Positions 7,704-18,430 are shown, counted from the stretch's first letter. The stretch: DNA of 64,000 nt from Stenotrophomonas maltophilia D457 (GCF_000284595.1 NC_017671.1:3381001-3445000), one strand, 5' to 3'. The notes: generated by a model from the letters alone, not told the origin. A program made the numbers and translations.

Positions 7704-10700
7704 TCAGCGCGAGCGCGGCAGGTCGGTGACGGTCGGCGGAATGGCCGGTGCAGGTGCCGGCACGGGCGGTGATGGGGTCTTGTCGCGGCTGCGCTCGATC
7801 ACTTCCACCTTCGGCTCCTTCCATGGACCGGTCACCTTGTAGGTACGGGCGCCAATCTCGCCCAGCGGCTTGGACAATACCGCATTGGTGGCCGCGCCCA
7901 GCGCCGCCCCCACCGGGCCGCCGGCCACCGCACCGACCACGGTCAGCAGGTTGCCCGCGCGCGGGTTGACGTCGATGGTCTGGTCGAACTGCTGGTTGCG
8001 CAGGTCGGCCTGGCCACGGATGGTGATGTTGGCCGCCGGGCCTTCGATCAGCACCTTGTCGGTGCGCGCCATGCCCTGACCGAACTGCATGCTGCCCTCG
8101 ATCTGGTTGAACGCGAAGCCCTTGGAGAAGAAGTCGCGGAAATCGAACATCAGCCGCCGCGGCAGCTGCGCGACGCTGAGCAGGCCCAGCACGCGGCCGG
8201 CGCCCGGCTCCAGCTCCAGCAGCTGGCCATTGCGCGCATGCAGGTCGAGGCTGCCCTGCAGGTTGCCCAGCTGGAAGTCCGACGGCCCCCCGCTCCAGGC
8301 CGCCTGCAGCTGCGCCTGGCCGGAACCGCCGCGCAGCTGGCCGCCGTAATCAAGGTTCTGCATCAGCCCGCCCAGGTCCTCGCTGCGCACCTGCGCGGTC
8401 AGTTCGGTACGGGCGCCGCCCGTACGGCCGAGCCAGCGGCCGGTGATGTCGATTTCCTGGTCCGGCGCGCGGAAGCGCAACGCGTCCACGTTCAGGCCGT
8501 TGGCCAGCGGGCGCGTGCGCAGCACCGCCTGGCCCAGCACCACCTTGCCGAACTTCAGGTCGGCGATGTCCAGCGCGAACGGCGGCAGCTTGGCCGGGTC
8601 CATGTCATTGGCACCGGCCTGTACCCGCGCCGGCGCGGCGGCCGCACCCGGTGCCGTCGGCAGTGACTGCCAGTGCACCCGGTCAAGCTGGCCGCTGATG
8701 GTGCCGCCGTCGGCGTTGGGTACGGTCAGGCGGCCGGCCAGCGACGGCCCGTCCAGGCGCACGTCCAGTGCCTGCGGGCCCGGGTGCAGCTGCAGCCGGG
8801 TCTGCTCGAAGACTCCGCCAATCAGCTTGAGCTGGCCGACCTGCACGTCGACCGTGCGCAGCGGCATCGCGTCGTCGTCACTCCCACCGCGCGCCAGGCT
8901 GATCCACTCCAGCGCATCCAGGGTCGGGCTGCGGCCATTGACCGTCAGTCCGCTCGCCGGCGGCTCGCGGTCGACATGGTCGCTGCCCAGCGTGACCTGC
9001 ACACCGGTCTGGTTGTTGTGGCTGCGCGCGGCCAGGGCCAGGCGCTGGCCGAACGCCACATCGATGCGGCCGGCGCCCATCGGCAGCTGCGCGGCCACCG
9101 TGGTCGCCAGCGGCTCGGCGGCCGGCTTGTCCAGCGGCGCCGGCAGGTCGAGCCGGGTGCCGACCAGGTCCGAACTCAATCGCAGCTCGCTCGGCGGCGC
9201 AGGCGCGCCGGGCGCCACCTTGGGCAGGTTGACGCCGATGGTCCAGGCCGAATTGCCGTTGATGTAAGGCTTGAGCCAGGCCATCTCCGGAGCACGGTCG
9301 ATCAGCACGCTGGCATCGAGGCGGGCGGTCAGCTGCGACTCGAAGGCGCGCGTGCTGTCATGCACGTAACCGCCGGCACGCAGGCTCAGCCGTCCTTCCT
9401 GGCCGAGGTGGCGCACCGCTAGGTCCTCGGCGCCGAAACCGCCATTGCTGTAGCGCGCCTGCCCGTGCATGTTGTCAAAGGTCAGCTGGAAGCGCTTGTC
9501 GACCAGCTTCACGCCGGCCAGATCGACCGTGCCCTGCAGGTGGCCCTCGCCCTCGTCCTGATGCAGCGGCTGCAGCAGATCGAAGGTCACATGGGCCGGA
9601 CCACTGGCGACCAGATTGTCCAGCGTATCGCCGTAATCCTTGTGCAACGGGCTCTGGCGCAGCATCGCCAGCAGCTTGCCGGCCTCGCTCGGCGCGTCGG
9701 CACGTACGTACAACGGCTGGTGCCCGAAGTCCGGAATGCCCGCTTCGAATTTCTGTACCGCCACGCCGGCAAGATCACCCCGTCCACGCATGTCGAAGCC
9801 AGGGCCGATGAAGGCGATGTCGGCGTCGACCTGGCTCATCAGCGGCCAGTCGTGCTGGAAGCGGATGTCGCCATTGGTGATGTGGCCGGTGGCCTCGAAG
9901 CGGCCATCATTGTTGTCGAACGGCCAGTCGTCCAGGTCACCGGTGACCAGGCCGACGCCATTGCGCACCTGGCCGCCAGCCAGCGCCATGTCCAGCCAGT
10001 CGGTGGCGCCCTTGCTCATCTTGGAGTGGATCCAGAAGCGCTTGGCCGCCGTCATCGGCACGTCGTCCAGCTTCGCGGCCAGCTGCAGCCACGGCCGCGT
10101 GCCGTCGCCCTGGAACCAGACCCCGCCGCGCACGTCGGCCGCGTAGTCGGTGCCTTCCACACGCATCGCCGGCGTCCCGATCCGCCAACCACCGCCCTCG
10201 TCGCGCCAGCCCACGATCTGTCCGGCCAGGTGCAGGTCATGGCGCACGCCGAAGCCGGTCGGCCAATCGAACTGCAGCTGCCGTTGCGGTTGCAGCTGCA
10301 GGCTGAAGCCGTCGGCGTCGCCTTCAAAGCGCCCGCCCAGGCCGCGCAGGCCGGGCGAGTTGCCCACGCTGGCGAAACCCAGCGACTGCAGTTCACCCTG
10401 CGCCCACAGGGGGCCATCGCGTTCGCCCGACAGCTGCAAGGCGCGCACGTCCAGCTGCGGCCTGGACAGGAACAGCCAGCGACGCAGGCCCGGCTCAAGG
10501 CGATCACTCAGGGCCAGCGCACGCAGTGCGATGCCGGCCTGCACTTCACCGGAACGGACCTGCAGCTGTTTGCCGACCTGCAGCTGCAGGCCATCGAGGC
10601 GCTGCTCGCCGTCTTCATTCTTCAGCCGCAGCTGCGGTACCTGCAGCGCCCAGCCCTCGGCCTGGCGCTGCCAGCGCAGGCGGGCCTGCAGTCGCTGCAG

Positions 10701-11561
10701 CTGCAGCTGCGGCGCCGCCATGCCGGGTATCGGTGCGCCATCGATACGCACGTCGCGCAGATCCGAATCCGTGGTCAGCGCCACCGGCGCGAAATCGCGC
10801 AGGGTCAACCACAGGTTCAACTCGCCCTTGCCCTCGCGCAGGCGCACGCCGCCAGCCGCCAGCAAGGGCGCCCAGGCGTGGAAATCGACCGGGTCGGCGC
10901 CCAGCCAGGCCTCGCCGTTGCCGCGCGCACGGTCCACGTCCAGCACCGCGGTCAGCGGCAGCGCTTCGGGCTGCGCCCAGGCGCGTACGCCCACGCGCAG
11001 GCGATCGCCATTGACCCGCATGCGCAGGTCGATGCGCGGCAGCGTCGTGTCGATGCCCAACGTCGGCGCGTGCACGCCCAGGCGCCCTCCGATCACCTGC
11101 AGCTCGCCCAGCCGGCGCAGCGCATCCAGCGGATCGCCGCCGTTGTCCGATTGCGGCAGCCCGCGCACCGTCCAGCGTCCGTCCTCGCCCTGCTGCAGAT
11201 CCAGCGCCAGGCCACGCAGGCGCAGCTCGGTCAGCGAGCGCCCGGGCAGCAGCCCGCTGTACATCGATACCAGCACCTCGGCCTCGCCGATCGCCAGGCC
11301 CTGCCCGGCGCCGATGCGCAGGCCTTTCAGCTGCAGCAGCGGGCCACGACGGGTCCAGGCGGTCTGCAGCTGGTCGAAACGCACCGGCTGGCCGGCACGC
11401 TCGCTCAGCCAGGCGGCAATCCTGTCAGGATGACGCTCGGCCAGCGGCAGCAGCTGGCTGAGCGTGCCCACCAGCAGTGCAAGCCCGACCAGGCCCACCG
11501 CACAGGCGGCAATGAAATGACGGCGGATCCTTCGCAGTCGCAGGCGCGGCGGCGCGCTCAT
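7704..11561 (-). CDS. yhdP: YhdP, AsmA-like phospholipid-transport protein
   Basis: The 1285-aa protein has an N-terminal membrane anchor (about residues 14-38) followed by a long periplasmic region of repeated beta segments. This is the layout of the AsmA-like bridge proteins that carry phospholipids from inner to outer membrane, partly redundant with TamB and YdbH. The C-terminal part (LMFDFRDFFSKGFAFNQIEG and FDQTIDVNPRAGNLL) matches the conserved YhdP C-terminus. A proline-rich tail (SPPVPAPAPAIPP) ends the protein. It lies 30 bp downstream of rng. Transport role is from E. coli work, not from this sequence. Confidence 0.92.
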   Translation of the reverse strand: MSAPPRLRLRRIRRHFIAACAVGLVGLALLVGTLSQLLPLAERHPDRIAAWLSERAGQPVRFDQLQTAWTRRGPLLQLKGLRIGAGQGLAIGEAEVLVSMYSGLLPGRSLTELRLRGLALDLQQGEDGRWTVRGLPQSDNGGDPLDALRRLGELQVIGGRLGVHAPTLGIDTTLPRIDLRMRVNGDRLRVGVRAWAQPEALPLTAVLDVDRARGNGEAWLGADPVDFHAWAPLLAAGGVRLREGKGELNLWLTLRDFAPVALTTDSDLRDVRIDGAPIPGMAAPQLQLQRLQARLRWQRQAEGWALQVPQLRLKNEDGEQRLDGLQLQVGKQLQVRSGEVQAGIALRALALSDRLEPGLRRWLFLSRPQLDVRALQLSGERDGPLWAQGELQSLGFASVGNSPGLRGLGGRFEGDADGFSLQLQPQRQLQFDWPTGFGVRHDLHLAGQIVGWRDEGGGWRIGTPAMRVEGTDYAADVRGGVWFQGDGTRPWLQLAAKLDDVPMTAAKRFWIHSKMSKGATDWLDMALAGGQVRNGVGLVTGDLDDWPFDNNDGRFEATGHITNGDIRFQHDWPLMSQVDADIAFIGPGFDMRGRGDLAGVAVQKFEAGIPDFGHQPLYVRADAPSEAGKLLAMLRQSPLHKDYGDTLDNLVASGPAHVTFDLLQPLHQDEGEGHLQGTVDLAGVKLVDKRFQLTFDNMHGQARYSNGGFGAEDLAVRHLGQEGRLSLRAGGYVHDSTRAFESQLTARLDASVLIDRAPEMAWLKPYINGNSAWTIGVNLPKVAPGAPAPPSELRLSSDLVGTRLDLPAPLDKPAAEPLATTVAAQLPMGAGRIDVAFGQRLALAARSHNNQTGVQVTLGSDHVDREPPASGLTVNGRSPTLDALEWISLARGGSDDDAMPLRTVDVQVGQLKLIGGVFEQTRLQLHPGPQALDVRLDGPSLAGRLTVPNADGGTISGQLDRVHWQSLPTAPGAAAAPARVQAGANDMDPAKLPPFALDIADLKFGKVVLGQAVLRTRPLANGLNVDALRFRAPDQEIDITGRWLGRTGGARTELTAQVRSEDLGGLMQNLDYGGQLRGGSGQAQLQAAWSGGPSDFQLGNLQGSLDLHARNGQLLELEPGAGRVLGLLSVAQLPRRLMFDFRDFFSKGFAFNQIEGSMQFGQGMARTDKVLIEGPAANITIRGQADLRNQQFDQTIDVNPRAGNLLTVVGAVAGGPVGAALGAATNAVLSKPLGEIGARTYKVTGPWKEPKVEVIERSRDKTPSPPVPAPAPAIPPTVTDLPRSR

Positions 11562-11591
11562 CGGCCACCGCCGGCCTGCAGCCGGCGAGGA

Positions 11592-13079
11592 TCAGAGCAG
11601 AACGACATCGAATTGCTCCTGCAGGTACTGCTCGTCCGCCTGGAAGCGGATGCTCTTGCCGAGGAACTCTTCCAGCTCGGCCACCGCCGAGGATTCCTCA
11701 TCGGTAATTCGCGCGACCACCTTGGTCGAGGCGATCACCAGCAGGCGCGCAGCATCGAACTGGCGCACGGCACGGGTGATCTCGCGGAAGATCTCATAGG
11801 TCACCGTCTCGGTGGTCTTGATGCTGCCGCGGCCGCTGCACTGCGGGCAGGTCTCCGACAGCTGGCGCTCCAGGCTTTCCACCGTACGCTTGCGGGTCAT
11901 CTCCACCAGGCCCAGCGGCGAGAAATCATAGACCGTGGTCTTGGCATGGTCGCGGGCCAGCGCCTTTTCCAGCGTGCGCAGCACCTGGCGACGATGCTCC
12001 GCATCATCCATGTCGATGAAGTCGATGATGATGATGCCGCCCAGGTTGCGCAGCCGCAGCTGCCGCGCCACCGCCTGCGCCGCTTCCAGGTTGGTGCGGA
12101 ACACCGTTTCTTCCAGGTTGCGCTGGCCGAGGAACGAGCCGGTGTTGACGTCGATGGTGGTCATCGCCTCGGTCTGGTCGATCACCAGGTAGCCACCGGA
12201 TTTCAGCGGCACCTGCTTGTCCAGCGCGCGGCCGATCTCGTCCTCCACGCCGAACATGTCGAAGATCGGGCGGTCACCGGAGTACAGCTCCAGCTTCTCG
12301 GCCAGCACCGGCATGTACTTGGCGACGAAGGCCTGCAGTTGGCCGAAGGTCTCCTTCGAGTCCACCTTCACCTTGTCCACGTCCTTGCGGATCAGGTCGC
12401 GCACCGACCGCAGCGGCAGGCTCAGGTCTTCATAGATGATGCTGCACGACGGCGCTTCGCGGCCGCGGCGCTCGACCACGTTCCACACGCGCGACAGGTA
12501 GGCGATGTCCTCGGCGATGGCCTCGGCCGGCTGCCCTTCGGCGTTGGTGCGCACGATGTAGCCGTAGCCGCCGTGCTGCGCCGACAACTCGGTCACCAGC
12601 GCCTTCAGGCGGGCGCGCTCGGTTTCATCCTCGATGCGCGCGGACACCCCCACCACCTTGGACTGCGGCAGCAGCACCATGTAGCGCGAGGGAATGCTGA
12701 TCTGCGTGGTCAGGCGTGCACCCTTGGTGCCGATCGGGTCCTTCACCACCTGCACCACGATGTCCTGGCCGTCACGCAGCAGCTCGACGATCGGCACGCT
12801 GGCCGGCGGCGGCAGGGTCGTGTTCTCGGTGTCGGCACTGGCCACCGGGGCCGGGCGCACCACGTCGTTGGCGTGCAGGAACGCGGCGCGCTCCAGGCCG
12901 ACCTCGACGAAGGCGGCCTGCATGCCGGGCATGACCCGCTGCACCTTGCCCTTGTAGATGTTGCCGACCACACCCCGGCGCCAGCCGCGCTCGATGTGCA
13001 GTTCCTGCAGCATGCCGTTCTCGATCACCGCGACCCGGGTTTCGCGGGGGGTCACATTGACCAGGATTTCCTCAGACAT
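11592..13079 (-). CDS. rng: ribonuclease G
   Basis: RNase G trims the 16S rRNA 5' end and degrades some mRNAs. The 495-aa protein has an N-terminal S1 domain ([20 protein letters not shown]), catalytic-site acidic residues in [10 protein letters not shown] and IIDFIDMDD, and the zinc-link cysteines CPQCSGRG. It lacks the long C-terminal scaffold of RNase E. The ATG at 13079 starts the family sequence [18 protein letters not shown]; the longer open frame upstream is antisense to maf. It overlaps maf by eight bases, so translation is probably coupled. Confidence 0.96.
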   Translation of the reverse strand: MSEEILVNVTPRETRVAVIENGMLQELHIERGWRRGVVGNIYKGKVQRVMPGMQAAFVEVGLERAAFLHANDVVRPAPVASADTENTTLPPPASVPIVELLRDGQDIVVQVVKDPIGTKGARLTTQISIPSRYMVLLPQSKVVGVSARIEDETERARLKALVTELSAQHGGYGYIVRTNAEGQPAEAIAEDIAYLSRVWNVVERRGREAPSCSIIYEDLSLPLRSVRDLIRKDVDKVKVDSKETFGQLQAFVAKYMPVLAEKLELYSGDRPIFDMFGVEDEIGRALDKQVPLKSGGYLVIDQTEAMTTIDVNTGSFLGQRNLEETVFRTNLEAAQAVARQLRLRNLGGIIIIDFIDMDDAEHRRQVLRTLEKALARDHAKTTVYDFSPLGLVEMTRKRTVESLERQLSETCPQCSGRGSIKTTETVTYEIFREITRAVRQFDAARLLVIASTKVVARITDEESSAVAELEEFLGKSIRFQADEQYLQEQFDVVLL

Positions 13080-13680
13080 CGGCAGCCTCCCTGGCGGCAT
13101 CGGCAGTGGGGGCCGGCACGCCACAGCGCGCCAGCAGACGATCGGTATGCAGCAATGGCAGCCCCATGACGCCGGAGTAGCTGCCGGAAAGATGTTCGAT
13201 CCAGCGCTCGGCCCCGCCCTGGATGGCGTAGGCCCCGGCCTTGTCCAACGGCTCGCCGGTGGCGACATAGGCGGCGATGTCGGCGGCGGCGATCGGGGCG
13301 AAGGTCACTTCGGAAATGACCAGTTCGCTGTCCAGCCCGTCGGCGCCGACCACCACCACCGCAGTCATCACCTGGTGGGTGCGCCCGGCCAGGCGCGCCA
13401 GCATCGCGCGCGCGCCGGCGGCGTCGGCCGGCTTGCCGAACACTTCACCGTCCAGCACCACCTCGGTGTCCGAGCCGAGCACCCGCGCCTGCGGGTCTTC
13501 GGCCAGCACCCGGGCCAGCCCGGCGCGCGCCTTGTCGGCGGCGACCCGGCACACATACTGTTCGGCACTCTCGGTCGCGGCGCGCTGCTCGACGACCTCC
13601 AGGTCCAGGGCCTGGAAGGGGCGTCCGAGTCGGGCCAGCAACTGGTTGCGTCGGGGGGAGCGGGAAGCAAGATAGAGCAT
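13072..13680 (-). CDS. maf: Maf-family nucleoside triphosphate pyrophosphatase
   Basis: This Maf homologue is of the YhdE type, which hydrolyses dTTP, UTP and modified nucleotides to monophosphates. The N-terminal loop [10 protein letters not shown], catalytic LGSDTEV, GKPADA and AYAIQGG motifs are all present in 202 aa. I chose the ATG at 13680 ([11 protein letters not shown]); upstream codons show no homology. It is the first gene of the maf-rng-yhdP-tldD operon. Confidence 0.94.
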   Translation of the reverse strand: MLYLASRSPRRNQLLARLGRPFQALDLEVVEQRAATESAEQYVCRVAADKARAGLARVLAEDPQARVLGSDTEVVLDGEVFGKPADAAGARAMLARLAGRTHQVMTAVVVVGADGLDSELVISEVTFAPIAAADIAAYVATGEPLDKAGAYAIQGGAERWIEHLSGSYSGVMGLPLLHTDRLLARCGVPAPTADAAREAADV

Positions 13681-13809
13681 CGGCACAGCATAACCTGAGC
13701 CCGTCACCTGAATCGTCGGCAACCCGTTACGGAACGCGTACAACCCCGGACAGGCTCACAGCGCGTTCATCGCTACGACACCACCCTCACCGCACAACAA
13801 GGAGATCCC

Positions 13810-14547
13810 ATGCGCCTGACCGCCACCCCGCTGCTGCTCGCCCTGTCCCTCGCCCTTGGAACCTCGATGACTGCCCATGCTGCTCCGTCGTCGCCGTCGA
13901 TCGCCGCCGCGGCCGAAGGCACCCTGCTGAACATTTCGGCCAACGCCGAGGCCACCCGCGTGCCGGACGTCGCCACCCTGTCGGCCGGCGTGGTCACCCA
14001 GGCCGCCGACGGCAACAGCGCCATGCGCCAGAACGCCCAGCAGATGGACAAGGTGTTGGCCGCGATCAAGGCCGCCGGCATCGCCGAGCGCGACGTGCAG
14101 ACCAGCGGCGTCAGCCTCAACCCGCAGTACCGCTATGCCGACAACGAGGCGCCGAAGATCACCGGCTACCAGGCCAGCAACACGGTCAGCCTGAAGGTCC
14201 GTGACATCGCCAAGCTCGGCAAGGTGCTCGATGCGCTGGCCGCTCAGGGCGCCAACCAGATCAACGGTCCGCAGTTTGAGATCGACCAGCCCGAACCGGT
14301 CTATGACGAAGCCCGCCTGGCCGCGCTGAAGAAGGCCCAGGCCCGCGCCCAGACCTATGCCAAGTCGCTGGGCCTGCAGGTGCGCCGCATCGTCAGCATC
14401 TCCGAGAACAGCAGCGGCGGTTTCCGCCCGATGGCGATGATGCGCACCATGGCGGCCGGTGCGGCGATGGACAAGGCCACCCCGGTCGCACCGGGTGAAT
14501 CGACCCTCTCGGTCAACCTGGACGTGGTGTTCGAACTGGGCCGCTGA
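13810..14547 (+). CDS. periplasmic SIMPL-domain (DUF541) protein
   Basis: The 245-aa product begins with a clear signal peptide (residues 1-25, cleavage after AHA) and continues as a SIMPL/DUF541 domain. Typical elements are LLNISANAEATRVPDVA, ISAGV-like SAGVVTQAADGN, and QTSGVSLNPQYRYADNE. Homologues such as E. coli YggE are periplasmic, form ring-shaped oligomers and are linked to oxidative-stress tolerance. An AGGAGA ribosome-binding site precedes the ATG. It stands alone with its own terminator. Confidence 0.9.
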   Translation: MRLTATPLLLALSLALGTSMTAHAAPSSPSIAAAAEGTLLNISANAEATRVPDVATLSAGVVTQAADGNSAMRQNAQQMDKVLAAIKAAGIAERDVQTSGVSLNPQYRYADNEAPKITGYQASNTVSLKVRDIAKLGKVLDALAAQGANQINGPQFEIDQPEPVYDEARLAALKKAQARAQTYAKSLGLQVRRIVSISENSSGGFRPMAMMRTMAAGAAMDKATPVAPGESTLSVNLDVVFELGR

Positions 14548-14573
14548 TCGCGGCCGCCACGGTCGACGACACA

Positions 14574-14602
14574 GGCGGGTCCCGCAGGGGGCCCGCCTTT
14601 TT
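14574..14602 (+). terminator. intrinsic terminator after the SIMPL gene
   Basis: A GGCGGGTCCC stem pairs with GGGGCCCGCC (one G-T pair) and is followed by TTTTT, a standard rho-independent terminator. Confidence 0.85.
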
Positions 14603-14765
14603 CGTGCCCCCGCCGACACTGGCTGAAGGCCAGCCCAACGATCATGCCCCTGCCTCTAGGCAGTAGCCGTCATGCCGCGCTACTGATGGACTGCCAGCCG
14701 CGTGCGGCAACCCCGCCACGGGCCCTGGTGCGTTGAGGACTTCGTCACTGGCATGGAGGTGGATC

Positions 14766-15416
14766 ATGGTTCGTACGTACCCCGTTGCATCCCTGCATTT
14801 CGACCCCGCCCGGGTGGCCGCCTGGAGCGCGGCGATCGCTCTGCACCTGCTGGCCTTCCTGTTGCTGCTCATCCCTGCGACCTACCAGGCCGTGCAGGTC
14901 CCGCGTGAAAAGACGCCGGTCCGGCTGATCGAGAAGATCCCGCCACCGCCAACGCCGCCGGTTCCGGTCCCGCCCAAGGAGATCGTCCAGGTGGTGCCGA
15001 AACCGCGAACGCAGCCGGTGGTACCGCCACTGCCGGCGCCCACCGCGACCGTGGAGGAGACCCAGGGCATCGCGCTGCCGGCCGCCGAACCGGCTCCGCC
15101 GCAGCTGGCGCCCAGCATCGACACGTCCACCCCTCTGGCCGGCGCCCAGCTGCAGTACCGCAGCGCCCCGCCGCCGACCTACCCCATCCAGTCCCTGCGC
15201 AACCACGAACAGGGAACAGTGCTGTTGCGGGTGGAGGTGGACAGCCATGGCCAACCGGTCGCGGTCAGCGTCGAGCGCAGCAGCGGCTCGCGCAACCTGG
15301 ACCAGGCCGCCCGCCAGCAGGTGCTCCGGCACTGGCGCTTCGAGCCTGCCCAGCGTGACGGCGTGGCAGTTCCGGCCATCGGCCTGGTACCGGTACAGTT
15401 CTCGCTGCCCGACTGA
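14766..15416 (+). CDS. TonB-like energy transducer
   Basis: The 216-aa protein has the TonB layout. One N-terminal membrane segment (about residues 18-37) is followed by a proline-rich periplasmic spacer (IPPPPTPPVPVPPKEIVQVV) and a C-terminal TonB domain (residues about 130-216) containing YPIQSLRNHEQGTVLLRVEVD. TonB links the proton-motive force, through ExbB-ExbD, to outer-membrane receptors. No exbB or exbD is nearby, so it may share those of another locus. The start is the ATG at 14766, preceded by GGAGGT. It lies just upstream of a TonB-dependent receptor, a likely client, although spacing and a hairpin suggest separate transcripts. Confidence 0.9.
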   Translation: MVRTYPVASLHFDPARVAAWSAAIALHLLAFLLLLIPATYQAVQVPREKTPVRLIEKIPPPPTPPVPVPPKEIVQVVPKPRTQPVVPPLPAPTATVEETQGIALPAAEPAPPQLAPSIDTSTPLAGAQLQYRSAPPPTYPIQSLRNHEQGTVLLRVEVDSHGQPVAVSVERSSGSRNLDQAARQQVLRHWRFEPAQRDGVAVPAIGLVPVQFSLPD

Positions 15417-15425
15417 GCCCCACCA

Positions 15426-15450
15426 CCGGCCCGGCCTCGCGCCGGGCCGG
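15426..15450. terminator. strong GC hairpin after the TonB-like gene
   Basis: A 10-bp stem CCGGCCCGGC with a CTCGC loop and perfect complement sits ten bases after the stop codon. No T-tract follows, so termination efficiency is uncertain. Confidence 0.5.
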
Positions 15451-15613
15451 TCCCTGCCGCTGCCCGGGAAATGCGGAGAGGCCAGGGACCAAGCGTTACC
15501 GATTAAGCAAAATTTCACGACTTCGTCACCTGCAGGAAACCTAGATTGGCGCGTCCCGGTATCGATCCGGCGACAGCCCTCAACGCTACGGTTTTCCAGT
15601 TAGGAGAGAAGCT

Positions 15614-18409
15614 GTGAAACACCCGATCCAACGGCCCGCCAGCCGCCGCCGCAGCACCCTGGCATCGTCCATCACCCACATCCTCACCGGCGGCGCCCTG
15701 CTGCTGGCCGGCGCCGTCGCTTCCTCCTCCGCCTTCGCGCAGGAAAAGGCCACCAACCTCGACCGCATCACGGTCACCGGCTCCAACATCCCGCGCACCA
15801 ACACCGAGACACCGTCGCCGGTGCAGGTGGTGACCCGCCAGGAAATCGACCGCACCGGCAAGACCTCGCTGGCCGAGTACCTGCAGACCATCACCGCCGA
15901 TGGCGCCGGCTCGATTCCCAAGACCTTCGGCAACGGTTTCGCCGGCGGTGGCGCCGGCATCTCGCTGCGCGGCCTGGGCGCCGGCTCGACGCTGGTACTG
16001 TTGAACGGCCGCCGCATGGCCACCTATGGCCTGGCCGATGACGGACAGAAGGTCTTCACCGACCTCAGCACCATTCCGCTCGATGCCGTCGAGCGCGTGG
16101 AAGTCCTGAAGGACGGCGCTTCGGCGATCTACGGCTCCGATGCCATCGCCGGCGTGGTCAACATCATCCTGCGCAGCGACTTCCAGGGCGCCATCCTGCG
16201 TGGCTCCTACGGCCTGTCCGGTGACAGCGATGGCGACGCCCGGAAGGCAACCCTGACCGCCGGTACCGGCGACCTGGCCACCGATGGCTGGAACGCCTTC
16301 TTCAGCCTGGACGTTGGCAAGACCGACGCGATCAAGATCAGCGACCGCAAGAACCGCAAGTGGATCGGTACCGGTGACACCCGCCCGTGGGGCTATGACA
16401 AGACCGCCCAGTTCCTCGGCGGTGCCTACACCCGTGGCGGCACCTCCGGCGGTTCCGGCCCGAACGGCTCCTACCTCGACGCCACCGGCCATCTGGTGCC
16501 GCTGCCGGGTTGCGCCGGCCTGACCACCATCGGTGGGCAGACCCCGGCCAGCATCGCCGCCGATGGCTGCCTGTGGGATCCGGCGCAGCAGTACCGCGAC
16601 CTGATTCCGGAAGAGAAGTACGTCAACGTGTTCGGTCGCGCCAGCTTCGCCTTCGGTGAAGGCGGCGAGATCTACACCGAGATCGGCTACTCGAAGAAGG
16701 AAACCATCTTCAGCAACACCCCGTCCGGCGTGTCGGGCGGCTGGGGCTATCCGGGCGGCCCGGTCAATGCCAACAGTGGCCCCGGTGCCACCGTGCTGGG
16801 CCCGAACCATCCCGACAACCCGACCCCGGGCACGGCGCGCCGCGTGCGTTACTCGGCCTGGGATGTCGGCCCGCGCGTGACCGACAACACCAATGAGTTC
16901 AACCGCTTCCTGGTCGGCATCAAGGGCAACTGGGGCGACTGGAGCTACGACACCGCCTACCTGCACTCGGGCACCGACCTGACCAACAAGCGCACCGGCT
17001 TCCTGCGCTACAGCGCCGTCCAGTGTGCACTGGGCAATGCCAACTGCGCCGGTGGCGTGTGGCGTATCGGTGATGATGCCGGCAAGAACTCGCAGGCGCT
17101 GTACGACTACATCTCGCCCACGATCAGCGCCCGCGCCAAGTCCAGCCTGGACATGTTCGACTTCACCGTCTCGCGCAGCCTGATGGACCTGAAGGGTGGT
17201 CCGCTGGGCCTGGCGATCGGTACCGAGTGGCGCAAGACCAGCAACAGCCTGACCCCGCAGACCTACACCGACCAGGGCGACATCATCGGCCTGGGCTACT
17301 CGGCCTATGACGGCACCCAGAACGTCTACGCCGGCTACGTCGAACTGTCGGCACCGGTGCTGGAACAGCTGGAACTGTCCGGCGCCCTGCGTTACGACAA
17401 GTACGAAAGCGGCGAAGGCAAGGCTACGCCGAAGCTGGGCGTGAAGTGGACCCCGGCCGACTGGATCGCCCTGCGCGCCAGCTACGCCGAAGGTTTCCGC
17501 GCGCCGAACCCGGCCGAGAACGGTGACGGTGGCCTGGCCGCCTTCTCCACTGCGGTCGACCCGGTGCGTTGCCAGATCAGCGGCGGCGCTGCCAGCGAAT
17601 GTGGCGCCAATTCGGTGGCGATCATCACCAAGCCGAACAAGCTGCTGAAGCCGGAAGAGTCCAAGAGCTACTCGGTCGGCATCGTGCTGCAGCCGACTTC
17701 GACCACCTCGATGACCGTCGATGCCTGGCAGATCAAGCGTACCAACGAGATCGTGCAGGGCAGCACGGCGGCGGCGATCCTGGCCGGCAACGTGCTGCGC
17801 GACAGCAACAATCTCAATGGCGTGGCCAACAGCGGCACCATCCTGGCGGTCAACACCGGCTACGTGAATGCCAGCTCGTCGCGCGTGCGCGGTATCGATA
17901 CCGATATCCGCCAGACCTTCGAGATCGGCCCGGGCCAGCTGGAGCTGGACCTGCAGTGGAGCCACATCCTGAAGTTCGAGCGCACCGAAGGCGGCGACAC
18001 AGTTGATTACGTGGGTACCCACGGCAACTGCGACGTCACCAACTGCATCGGTACGCCGAAGGACAAGGTCAACTTCGGCACCACCTGGAAGCAGGGCCCG
18101 TGGAGCGTCAGCGGCATCGTCAACTACATCAGCAAGATGGACAACATCGACAGCCGTGGTGGCAGCTACCTGGCCTTCTACGCTGACGGTACGCCGGTGA
18201 AGAAGATCTCTTCGTTCACCACGATGGACCTGTCCGGTCGCTGGAGCATCAACGACTCGTTCGAACTCAACGCCTCGGTGGCCAACGTGTTCGACCGCAT
18301 CGCCCCGCTCGATCCGACCACCTACGGCGCGGTGAACTACAACCCGATGCACTTCTCCGGTGCGCTGGGCCGTTACTACACCGTCGGCTTCAAGTACACG
18401 TTCAAGTAA
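15614..18409 (+). CDS. TonB-dependent outer-membrane receptor
   Basis: The 931-aa protein has an extended signal peptide (cleavage likely after FAQ, near residue 44). A plug domain follows, with ITVTGSNIPRTNTETPSPVQVV, ISLRGLGAGSTLVLLNGRRM and VERVEVLKDGASAIYGSDAIAGVVNIIL. The rest is a 22-strand barrel with the conserved YAEGFRAPNPAE region and a terminal YTVGFKYTFK strand. The GTG start follows AGGAG. The plug type resembles the large carbohydrate/peptide receptor family common in xanthomonads, but the substrate cannot be read from sequence. No sensor or transporter is adjacent except the upstream TonB-like gene. Confidence 0.93.
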   Translation: MKHPIQRPASRRRSTLASSITHILTGGALLLAGAVASSSAFAQEKATNLDRITVTGSNIPRTNTETPSPVQVVTRQEIDRTGKTSLAEYLQTITADGAGSIPKTFGNGFAGGGAGISLRGLGAGSTLVLLNGRRMATYGLADDGQKVFTDLSTIPLDAVERVEVLKDGASAIYGSDAIAGVVNIILRSDFQGAILRGSYGLSGDSDGDARKATLTAGTGDLATDGWNAFFSLDVGKTDAIKISDRKNRKWIGTGDTRPWGYDKTAQFLGGAYTRGGTSGGSGPNGSYLDATGHLVPLPGCAGLTTIGGQTPASIAADGCLWDPAQQYRDLIPEEKYVNVFGRASFAFGEGGEIYTEIGYSKKETIFSNTPSGVSGGWGYPGGPVNANSGPGATVLGPNHPDNPTPGTARRVRYSAWDVGPRVTDNTNEFNRFLVGIKGNWGDWSYDTAYLHSGTDLTNKRTGFLRYSAVQCALGNANCAGGVWRIGDDAGKNSQALYDYISPTISARAKSSLDMFDFTVSRSLMDLKGGPLGLAIGTEWRKTSNSLTPQTYTDQGDIIGLGYSAYDGTQNVYAGYVELSAPVLEQLELSGALRYDKYESGEGKATPKLGVKWTPADWIALRASYAEGFRAPNPAENGDGGLAAFSTAVDPVRCQISGGAASECGANSVAIITKPNKLLKPEESKSYSVGIVLQPTSTTSMTVDAWQIKRTNEIVQGSTAAAILAGNVLRDSNNLNGVANSGTILAVNTGYVNASSSRVRGIDTDIRQTFEIGPGQLELDLQWSHILKFERTEGGDTVDYVGTHGNCDVTNCIGTPKDKVNFGTTWKQGPWSVSGIVNYISKMDNIDSRGGSYLAFYADGTPVKKISSFTTMDLSGRWSINDSFELNASVANVFDRIAPLDPTTYGAVNYNPMHFSGALGRYYTVGFKYTFK

Positions 18410-18430
18410 GACCGGTTGCAGCGTCACCTT

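Noticed and set aside
9465..13169. 1234-residue plus-strand open frame spanning yhdP and rng
   Set aside because: It crosses two well-supported minus-strand genes and their junction, and has no motif.
15515..18427. 970-residue minus-strand open frame opposite the TonB-dependent receptor
   Set aside because: It is the shadow of a high-GC gene; the plus strand encodes a complete receptor with signal peptide, plug and barrel motifs. The antisense product has no family features.
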